A program made the translations under genes and the position numbers. Under the pieces are notes generated by a model. It searched no databases and was not told the DNA's origin. It saw nothing but the letters and a program-made list of their open reading frames with translations. Source: Alphaproteobacteria bacterium (GTDB lineage Bacteria; Pseudomonadota; Alphaproteobacteria; Micropepsales; Micropepsaceae). Taken from it: a DNA stretch of 39,354 nt. Positions within the stretch are counted from its first letter, which is position 1, and each line of letters starts with the position of its first letter. Positions 33,674 to 39,354 of the stretch are shown here, piece by piece. The stretch is taken from the NCBI GenBank assembly GCA_013140995.1, contig JABFRX010000058.1, positions 1-39,354 on the forward strand. The letters run 5' to 3'.

Positions 33674-34615
33674 TTACTCGGACTCAAGCCAACTCTTCAC
33701 CAACTGATGCGCGATCGCTAGCGGTGGCGGCATGCGCAGTTCAGGGGTGCCCCTTCCGATCGAGGCGCGGATTTGGTCGCGGGTGAACCACTGGGCGTCG
33801 GAGAGTTCTTGCATGTCGAGCGTGATGTCGGTCGAGATTGCGTTCGCGTAGCAGCCGATCATTAGCGAGGACGGGTAGGGCCAGGGTTGGGTCGAGTGGA
33901 ACGCGACCTGGTCGATCTTGATACCTGCCTCTTCCATGAGCTCGCGGGCGACGGCTTCTTCGATCGTTTCGCCGGGTTCGATGAAGCCCGCAAGCGCCGA
34001 GTAGAAGCCTTGCGGCCATTTGGCTTGGCGGCCGAGCAGGCATTTGTCGCCGTGAAGCGCCAGCATGATCACGACCGGATCGGTGCGCGGGAAATGTTCC
34101 GTGTTGCAGGCTTCGCAGTACCGTTTGTAGCCGGCGTCGGCGAGCACGGTCGCGCCGCCGCAGTTTGCGCAGAAGCCGTGGCGCTGGTGCCAATCGATCA
34201 GCGCCTTGGCTTGCGCGAGGATTGCGGCATCGCCTGGGTCGATTTCTTCGGCGACGGTGCGCAGATCGGCGAACGTGCCGAGGCCGGTGAGCGGGCCGTT
34301 CGCGCTGGGGTCCGGCAGCGGCGAGATGTCGATCGCGAAGTGCGCGACACCGCCGTTGACGCCGAGGAAGATCGTCGGTGCGCCCGGCGTCTTCAGCGGC
34401 AGCGCGAGTTCCGACGTGACCCAGCCCGCTTCGCGTCGGCCCTCGCGGTTCTTGATCAGGAAGGGCATTAGCTTCCACACCGGGATGAACAGCGAGCGTT
34501 TGTCCTGGAACGCGGCGCCGAGCCATTCCTGGTTCGTGCGATGATGGCCTGCGCGGTCGAGCGGCGAGTTTGCGAAGACGTTCGGGTTTTTGGGCAGAAC
34601 CAGGCTCGTGCTCAT
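33674..34615 (-). CDS. nudC: NADH pyrophosphatase (NudC), Nudix family
   Basis: Hydrolyses NAD(H) to NMN(H) and AMP, and in some bacteria decaps NAD-capped RNA; 313 residues. A zinc ribbon with FCANCGGATVL and RYCEACNTEHFPR precedes the Nudix fold. The Nudix box GFIEPGETIEEAVARELMEE is followed by AGIKI, with all catalytic Glu residues present. The NudC-specific motif TQPWPYPSSLMIG follows it, a slight variant of the usual SQPWPFPxS. It is convergent with pheA and divergent from the SRP RNA gene. Confidence 0.94.
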   Translation of the reverse strand: MSTSLVLPKNPNVFANSPLDRAGHHRTNQEWLGAAFQDKRSLFIPVWKLMPFLIKNREGRREAGWVTSELALPLKTPGAPTIFLGVNGGVAHFAIDISPLPDPSANGPLTGLGTFADLRTVAEEIDPGDAAILAQAKALIDWHQRHGFCANCGGATVLADAGYKRYCEACNTEHFPRTDPVVIMLALHGDKCLLGRQAKWPQGFYSALAGFIEPGETIEEAVARELMEEAGIKIDQVAFHSTQPWPYPSSLMIGCYANAISTDITLDMQELSDAQWFTRDQIRASIGRGTPELRMPPPLAIAHQLVKSWLESE

Positions 34616-34702
34616 GCGCCCTCAGCGTTTGGCTTGTCGAAATCCACAGGAATTAGCCTAAGACTTTGGCACGTCCGCGCGGGCCGCCGCAACGGATCAG
34701 CG

Positions 34703-34734
34703 CTTGCCTCCAGGCATCCCCAGTCTGCTATAGT
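34703..34734 (+). promoter_or_regulatory. Probable promoter of the SRP RNA gene
   Basis: A CTTGCC -35-like element at 34703-34708 and a TATAGT -10-like element at 34729-34734 are about 20 bases apart, slightly long. Transcription would begin near 34740, exactly at the 5' base of the RNA stem. Confidence 0.6.
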
Positions 34735-34740
34735 TTTGGC

Positions 34741-34836
34741 GGGAGGTTGGCGGCGGACGTGTCCCTCGCCAACCCGGTCAGATCCGGAAGGAAGCAGCCG
34801 TAACGAGTTTCGACTCGGGTCGTTCACCAGCCTCCC
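34741..34836 (+). ncRNA. ffs: Small signal recognition particle RNA (4.5S type)
   Basis: About 96 bases that fold on themselves: GGGAGGTTGG at the 5' end pairs with CCAGCCTCCC at the 3' end (one G-U). The highly conserved domain IV core GATCCGGAAGGAAGCAGCC, with GGTCA just before it, is present. This RNA binds Ffh and guides membrane proteins to the translocon. It lies directly upstream of dnaX, the usual alphaproteobacterial arrangement. A stable hairpin follows. Confidence 0.95.
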
Positions 34837-34871
34837 ACCTGCGCTCCCGCTTTCGCGGGAGCTTCGGTGGG
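34834..34871 (+). terminator. Hairpin between the SRP RNA gene and dnaX
   Basis: GCTCCCGC (34843-34850) and GCGGGAGC (34855-34862) form a perfect 8-bp stem with loop TTTC. An outer CCCACC/GGTGGG adds a further 6 bp. No U-run follows, so it may be an imperfect terminator or attenuator that also protects the RNA 3' end. Confidence 0.55.
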
Positions 34872-34902
34872 CGCGGCCCACCTTCGCGACGCGGATTTCT
34901 TG

Positions 34903-36735
34903 ATGGCGAAGAAGGATAAGGGGTCGGACGCTCCCGCGGACGAACCGAGCTTGGACTTGAAGGGCGCGCCCAAACACATCGTGGTTGGGGCACCGAAGCT
35001 TGAGTCGCAAAGCAAGATTCACACGGCGTACCGGGTGCTGGCGCGGAAGTACCGGCCGCTTACGTTCGAGGATGGGTTCATCGGTCAGCAGGCGATGAAG
35101 CGGACGCTCGAGAACGCGTTTGCCGCAGGGCGGATCGCTCATGCGTTCATGCTGACGGGCGTGCGTGGTGTGGGTAAGACCACGACCGCGCGCATCATCG
35201 CGAAGGCGCTGAACTGCGTCGGGCCGGATGGGAAACGGACGGAGCCGACGGTGAAACCCTGCGGTGCGTGTGAGCCGTGCCGGTCGATCACGGAATCGCG
35301 GTGCGTCGATGTCTTCGAGATGGACGCCGCTTCGCGCACCGGCATCGACGACATTCGCGAGATCGTCGAGGGCGTGCGTTATGCGCCGGCCGACGTGCGG
35401 TTCAAGGTGTATATTATCGACGAAGTTCACATGCTGTCGAAGCAGGCGTTCAACGGCCTCTTGAAGACGTTGGAAGAGCCGCCGCCGCATGTGAAGTTCA
35501 TTTTTGCCACCACCGAAATTCGCAAAGTGCCGATCACGGTGCTGTCGCGCTGTCAGCGGTTCGATTTGAAGCGCGTGCCGGTCGAGGAGTTGGCGGCGCA
35601 TTTGGCGTTTGTGTGCAAGTCGGAGGAGCAGCCGGCGAACGACGCCGCGCTCGCGTTGATTGCGCGCGCGGCGGAAGGGTCGGCGCGCGATGCGCTGTCG
35701 CTGCTCGACCAGGCGTTCGCGCACGCGGGCGGTGCCACGATCGAAGAAGAGGCCGTGCGGTCGATGCTGGGCCTCGCGGATCGGGGCCGGGGCCTCGAGC
35801 TTTTTGCGATGTTGATGCGCGGGGCGATCGGCGATGCGCTGGGTGAATTCCGCGCGCAATACGATTCCGGTGCTGACCCGCTCGCTGTGCTGCAGGACTT
35901 GGCGCAGATTTGTCATGAGGTGACGCGGACGAAGGTCGTCGGCGGCGCGTCGGCGGCGGGTGCTACGGCGGAAGAGGCGAAGCGGCTGGCTGCGCTGGCC
36001 GAGAAGCTCACCGTGCCGCAGCTTGCGCGCACGTGGCAGTTGATGTTGAAGGCGCTCGCTGAAGTGCAGACCGCGCCGGATGCGGCGGCCGCGACCGAGA
36101 TGGCGTTGATCCGTGTTGCGTATGCGGCGGAGCTTCCGCCAACGGATCAGTTGGTCAAGAGTGCGGGTTCCGGTGCGCCTGTGCCGTCATCGTCCGCTCG
36201 CGGTGGGTCGAGTTCGGCGCCACCGCCTTCACCGCCGCCGTTGCGCATGAGCGGGCAGAGCGGTACCGCGACGGCGCGGAGCGAGCCGACGATGAGCGTA
36301 GCGCCACCGGTTGCGCAATCGGCCCCACGCGTGATTTTGCAGAGCTTTGCCGACGTCATTGCGCTCGCGCGCGAGAACCGGGAAGTGCGGCTCGTTTATG
36401 CGTTGGAGCATTGGGTGCATCTGGTGCGGTTCGAGCGGGCGCGGATCGAGCTTCGGCTCGATCCGGCGTCGCCGCCAGCGTTACCGGGCGAGCTTTCGGA
36501 CAAGCTTGCGAAATGGACCGGCGAGCGGTGGGTTGTGTCGGTGTCTAGCGCGCCGGGCGAGGCCACGATCGCGCAACAGCAAGAGGCGCACGATCAAGCG
36601 CGCCGCGCTTCAGCTGCGCAGGACCCGCTGTTGAAGGCGGCGATGGCTGCGTTTCCGGGGGCGAAGATCGTCGCCGTGCGCGATCGCGACGCGTTCGACG
36701 TCGAAGGCGGCGTTGACGGCGGGGAGGCGTCATGA
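34903..36735 (+). CDS. dnaX: DNA polymerase III tau subunit
   Basis: Clamp-loader subunit of the replicase; 610 residues from ATG 34903. The AAA+ domain has the Walker [21 protein letters not shown] zinc module [10 protein letters not shown] with Cys residues, Walker B-like [11 protein letters not shown] and the sensor segment [19 protein letters not shown] follow in order. A Pro/Ser/Ala-rich linker (about residues 410-460) leads to a C-terminal tau domain. No A-AAA-AAG slippage site was seen, so a gamma-like short form by frameshift is not predicted. The start at 34903 is preferred over an upstream open frame because it opens the recognised N terminus. Its stop overlaps ybaB by 4 bases. Confidence 0.95.
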   Translation: MAKKDKGSDAPADEPSLDLKGAPKHIVVGAPKLESQSKIHTAYRVLARKYRPLTFEDGFIGQQAMKRTLENAFAAGRIAHAFMLTGVRGVGKTTTARIIAKALNCVGPDGKRTEPTVKPCGACEPCRSITESRCVDVFEMDAASRTGIDDIREIVEGVRYAPADVRFKVYIIDEVHMLSKQAFNGLLKTLEEPPPHVKFIFATTEIRKVPITVLSRCQRFDLKRVPVEELAAHLAFVCKSEEQPANDAALALIARAAEGSARDALSLLDQAFAHAGGATIEEEAVRSMLGLADRGRGLELFAMLMRGAIGDALGEFRAQYDSGADPLAVLQDLAQICHEVTRTKVVGGASAAGATAEEAKRLAALAEKLTVPQLARTWQLMLKALAEVQTAPDAAAATEMALIRVAYAAELPPTDQLVKSAGSGAPVPSSSARGGSSSAPPPSPPPLRMSGQSGTATARSEPTMSVAPPVAQSAPRVILQSFADVIALARENREVRLVYALEHWVHLVRFERARIELRLDPASPPALPGELSDKLAKWTGERWVVSVSSAPGEATIAQQQEAHDQARRASAAQDPLLKAAMAAFPGAKIVAVRDRDAFDVEGGVDGGEAS

Positions 36736-37049
36736 AGAATTTCGGCGACATCATGAAGCAGGCGCAGCAGTTGCAGGCGCGCTTTCAAGAGGCGCAAGAG
36801 AAGGTCAAAGCCGTCGAGGCCGAGGGCCAATCAGGCGGCGGCATGGTGCGCGTGACGCTGAACGGCAGCGGTCTCGCAACGGCGGTGCGGATCGACCCGT
36901 CGCTGATCGATCCGAAAGACCCCGGCATGCTCGAAGACCTGCTGCGCGCCGCGATCAACGATGCGCGCGCGAAAGTCGATGCGCGCACCGGCGAAGAAAT
37001 GGCGAAGGCGACGGGCGGCTTGCCGCTACCGCCAGGGTTGAAGTTTTAG
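36732..37049 (+). CDS. ybaB: YbaB/EbfC family nucleoid-associated protein
   Basis: A 105-residue DNA-binding protein that forms dimers and is always found between dnaX and recR in many bacteria. It starts [19 protein letters not shown] and contains the helix [14 protein letters not shown], then [20 protein letters not shown]. The last residues are [11 protein letters not shown], the typical end of the family. Start overlaps the dnaX stop (ATGA), and recR begins two bases after its stop. Confidence 0.94.
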   Translation: MKNFGDIMKQAQQLQARFQEAQEKVKAVEAEGQSGGGMVRVTLNGSGLATAVRIDPSLIDPKDPGMLEDLLRAAINDARAKVDARTGEEMAKATGGLPLPPGLKF

Positions 37050-37051
37050 CG

Positions 37052-37654
37052 ATGGCCGCGCTTTCCGGGCCTGAAATCGAACGGCTGGTGCAGTTGCTCG
37101 CAAGGCTACCCGGCCTCGGGCCGCGTTCCGCGCGCCGCGCGGCGCTTGCGCTCATCAAGAAGAAGGAGAGCCTGCTGCAGCCGCTTGCCGCCGCGCTGGA
37201 GGAGGCGGGGCGTGTGATCAAAGTGTGTTCGACGTGCGGCAACTTCGATACGTCCGACCCGTGCGGCGTGTGCGTGGACGCAAAGCGCGACGCCGCGCTC
37301 ATCTGCGTGGTCGAAGACGTGGCCGACCTTTGGGCTCTCGAGCGCGCTGGCGTGTTCCGCGGGCGCTACCACGTGCTCGGCGGCACGCTCTCCGCGCTCG
37401 ACGGACGGGGCCCCGATCAACTGAACATCGGCGCACTCGTCGAACGGGTGAAGGCGGGTGGTACGCGCGAAGTGGTCCTGGGCCTCAACGCGACCGTCGA
37501 AGGCCAAACAACCGCGCACTACGTGACCGACCTGATCGCCCCGCTCGGCGTGTCGGTGACGCGGTTGGCGCACGGCGTGCCGGTGGGCGGGGAACTCGAC
37601 TACCTGGACGAAGGCACGCTGGCGGCCGCGTTTGCGGCGCGGCGGGCGATGTGA
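37052..37654 (+). CDS. recR: Recombination mediator RecR
   Basis: Acts with RecO (and RecF) to load RecA on gapped DNA; 200 residues, standard length. The N-terminal helix-hairpin-helix region is [15 protein letters not shown] zinc finger [16 protein letters not shown] uses four Cys. The Toprim domain carries [13 protein letters not shown] and [17 protein letters not shown]. The C-terminal Walker-like segment [19 protein letters not shown] is present. The start at ATG 37052 follows ybaB by two bases; the same three-gene unit dnaX-ybaB-recR is conserved widely. Confidence 0.96.
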   Translation: MAALSGPEIERLVQLLARLPGLGPRSARRAALALIKKKESLLQPLAAALEEAGRVIKVCSTCGNFDTSDPCGVCVDAKRDAALICVVEDVADLWALERAGVFRGRYHVLGGTLSALDGRGPDQLNIGALVERVKAGGTREVVLGLNATVEGQTTAHYVTDLIAPLGVSVTRLAHGVPVGGELDYLDEGTLAAAFAARRAM

Positions 37655-37684
37655 GTTGTCGCCGGTAACCCGCCGACTGGCGTG

Positions 37685-37953
37685 TCAGTTGCTCTCCAAT
37701 GCCGCGCGGATGTCGTGACCGTGCAGAGCATATGTATCAAGCAGCCGATCGAATGAAGAAAGTTCCCGGAGCGCGAAAGGTTGGCGTTCGGCTCGCGTTT
37801 CGCGTCGGGCTCCGGCCAGTAGGCCGGGTTGCTGCACGCAAGATCAAAAATGCCGGGATGCGGGTTGTTGCACGCCGGGCACTTCCATGATCCTTCGTTG
37901 AAACGGCGCCAGCGAGGGTCTGCATCCAGGCTGAATGTGAAGTCGGTTGACAT
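37685..37953 (-). pseudogene. Decayed DUF2199-like gene
   Basis: From ATG 37953, MSTDFTFSLDADPRWRRF continues into WKCPACNNPHPGIFDLACSN and PAYWPEP, the look of the short DUF2199 family with its two CxxC-like Cys residues. After EPDAKREPNANLS the frame no longer looks like protein. In another frame (+1 shifted) a natural sequence LSSFDRLLDTYALHGHDI and ALESN ends at a TGA at 37685. The middle of a usual ~150-residue protein seems to be missing, so I infer a frameshift with deletion. The opposite strand has a 63-residue open frame that is only a shadow. Function unknown even in intact relatives. Assignment to DUF2199 is by recollection. Confidence 0.5.
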
Positions 37954-38073
37954 GACAGGTGCCTTTGCTGACCCCGGTCTATCATAGGGTTTCGGGTGCA
38001 GCGATCCCCGGCTTTGAGCCTCAACCATAGTGCCGTCTTGACGGGTTGGGCGGTTGGTTTTACCTCCTCGTCC

Positions 38074-38631
38074 ATGGCTCTTAGACCTATTCTGATTGCG
38101 CCCGATCCCGTGTTGAAGCAGGTGTCGTTGCCGGTTACGGCGGTGACGGACGAGACGCGCCGGCTGATGGACGACATGCTGGAGACGATGTACGCGGCGC
38201 CGGGCATTGGACTTGCCGCGATCCAGATCGGCGAGGCGAAGCGCATCATCGTGATCGATGTCGGTAAGGATAAACCCGGTGCTGACGAGAGCGACGACGA
38301 GGATAAGAAGAAAGAGAAAGATCCGGATCCGATGTATTTCGTGAATCCGGAGATCGTCTGGGCGTCGGACGAGAAGGTGATGTGCGAGGAGGGATGTCTC
38401 TCCGTCCCCGACCTCTATGAAGAGGTGGAGCGGCCGACGCGCGTGCGCGTGCGTTTCGTCGATTATCACGGCAAACAACGCGAGATCGATTGCGAAGGGA
38501 TGCTCGCGGTTTGCATTCAGCATGAGATGGATCATCTCGAGGGCGTGCTGTTCATCGATCATCTGTCGCGGCTGAAGCGCGAGATGATGCTCAAGAAGCT
38601 TCAGAAAGCGCGGAAGCGCGAGACCGTGTGA
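38074..38631 (+). CDS. def: Peptide deformylase
   Basis: Metal-dependent removal of the formyl group from new N termini; 185 residues from ATG 38074. The three family motifs are present: motif 1 as [10 protein letters not shown], motif 2 as EGCLSVP (Cys ligand), and motif 3 as QHEMDHLEG (two His ligands and catalytic Glu). Between motif 1 and NPEIVW lies a charged insertion (about residues 66-88) of Asp/Glu/Lys residues. The open frame extends 78 bases upstream without homology. No good ribosome binding site precedes it. It ends overlapping fmt by 4 bases (GTGA). Confidence 0.95.
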   Translation: MALRPILIAPDPVLKQVSLPVTAVTDETRRLMDDMLETMYAAPGIGLAAIQIGEAKRIIVIDVGKDKPGADESDDEDKKKEKDPDPMYFVNPEIVWASDEKVMCEEGCLSVPDLYEEVERPTRVRVRFVDYHGKQREIDCEGMLAVCIQHEMDHLEGVLFIDHLSRLKREMMLKKLQKARKRETV

Positions 38632-39354
38632 CCTTGCGCCTCGCGTTCATGGGGACGCCTCAGTTTTCCGTGCCGGCGCTCGAGGCGCTGGTGAAGGCGG
38701 GGCATGAGGTTGTTTGCGTTTATTCGCAGCCACCGCGGCCGTCGGGGCGGGGGCATAAGTTGCAACCTTCGGCGGTGCATGCGGCGGCGGAGCGGCTCGG
38801 CATTCCGGTGCGCGTGCCGGTCAGTCTGAAAAGTGCGGAGGAGCAGGCGGCGTTTGCGGCGCTCAAGCTCGATGCGGCCGTTGTCGTCGCGTATGGGTTG
38901 TTGTTGCCGAAGCCCGTGTTGGCGGCGCCGCGTCTTGGGTGTTTCAATTTGCATGCGTCGGTGCTGCCGCGTTGGCGGGGGGCTGCGCCGATTCATCGCG
39001 CGGTGATGGCGGGCGATGCTGAAACCGGCGTGATGGTGATGCGCATGGAGGAGGGGCTCGACACGGGGCCTGTGCTTGCGACGTGGCGGACGGCGATCAC
39101 GGATGAAACCACAACGGGCGCATTGCAGGACGTGCTCGCGCGCGAAGGGGCGCGGCTGATGGTCGAAACGCTTGGCGGCGATTTGCGCGATGTAGCGCAG
39201 AGTGCCGAGGGGGTTACCTACGCGAAGAAGATTGTGCCTGAGGAAGCGAAGATCGATTGGGCGCAGCCGGCGCGCGCAGTGCTGCGGCACATTCACGGTC
39301 TGAACCCCGCGCCCGGTGCTTGGACGATGGCGGGGGATGCACGGCTGAAGATTC
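38628..39354 (+). CDS. fmt: Methionyl-tRNA formyltransferase (3' end outside window)
   Basis: Formylates initiator Met-tRNA; about 242 of the usual ~310 residues are in view, and the frame is open to the right edge. It starts with a GTG overlapping the def stop (GTGA), followed by [19 protein letters not shown]. The formyltransferase core has [13 protein letters not shown] and the catalytic [17 protein letters not shown] (Asn and His). The catalytic Asp lies in [10 protein letters not shown]. The C-terminal OB-like domain begins at about residue 205 and is cut. def-fmt coupling is the normal arrangement because formyl addition and removal form one cycle. Confidence 0.95.
   Translation, partial: MTLRLAFMGTPQFSVPALEALVKAGHEVVCVYSQPPRPSGRGHKLQPSAVHAAAERLGIPVRVPVSLKSAEEQAAFAALKLDAAVVVAYGLLLPKPVLAAPRLGCFNLHASVLPRWRGAAPIHRAVMAGDAETGVMVMRMEEGLDTGPVLATWRTAITDETTTGALQDVLAREGARLMVETLGGDLRDVAQSAEGVTYAKKIVPEEAKIDWAQPARAVLRHIHGLNPAPGAWTMAGDARLKI

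Noticed and set aside
34612-35916. 434-residue minus-strand open frame across the SRP RNA gene and dnaX
   Set aside because: It is the mirror of dnaX with no recognisable motif, and it would cover the SRP RNA gene.
34903-36735. Programmed frameshift in dnaX
   Set aside because: No run such as A-AAA-AAG or a similar slippery heptamer was found within the gene.
37699-37890. 63-residue plus-strand frame between recR and def
   Set aside because: Basic, low-information sequence that mirrors the DUF2199-like remnant on the other strand.
1-39354. CRISPR array, insertion sequence or prophage
   Set aside because: No regularly spaced repeats, transposase, integrase or phage genes and no terminal inverted repeats were seen.

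Overview
The window comes from a GC-rich alphaproteobacterial chromosome. This is inferred from the gene order and protein style: a complete Caulobacter/rhizobial-type Tad (tight adherence) pilus locus, a CycM-type membrane-anchored cytochrome c divergent from kdsB-pheA, the block ffs-dnaX-ybaB-recR, and def-fmt. Codon use looks even throughout, and no insertion sequence, prophage, CRISPR array or intact tRNA gene was seen. The genus cannot be fixed from the sequence alone.

Region 1 (1-5751) is a catabolic cluster. A cytochrome P450 cut by the left edge converges on a tightly coupled minus-strand operon: carboxyltransferase (beta) subunit, a small membrane protein, an acyl-CoA dehydrogenase, and a biotin carboxylase/biotin-carrier (alpha) subunit. 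The set and order resemble branched-chain or terpenoid acyl-CoA pathways (liu or atu type). The dehydrogenase looks closest to citronellyl-CoA dehydrogenase, but the substrate is not proven. Region 2 (5752-10324) holds a secreted S9 prolyl-oligopeptidase-type peptidase, two small membrane proteins, a TesB-type acyl-CoA thioesterase and an unrecognised single-pass proline-rich protein.

Region 3 (10321-26980) is the Tad pilus locus. Its plus-strand core is flp, cpaA (prepilin peptidase), cpaB, cpaC (secretin), cpaD (lipoprotein), cpaE, cpaF (ATPase), tadB and tadC (platform). Around this core lie tadG (plus strand) and, on the minus strand, tadE, a second TadE/F-like pseudopilin, a stand-alone secretin N-domain protein and the TPR lipoprotein tadD. 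Clear hairpin terminators follow tadG, flp and tadC. At the left edge lies an 802-residue protein built like a chemoreceptor (two membrane segments, HAMP, long coiled coil) but without the conserved chemoreceptor signalling tip. It is the most interesting unexplained gene here.

Region 4 (27161-39354) is mostly housekeeping: an orphan TAXI-type binding protein with a small membrane protein, an M17 leucyl aminopeptidase, a glyoxylate/hydroxypyruvate reductase, cytochrome c, kdsB-pheA, a NudC-type NADH pyrophosphatase, the SRP RNA gene (too structured and short to be an ORF), dnaX-ybaB-recR, a decayed DUF2199-like gene, and def-fmt, with fmt cut by the right edge.
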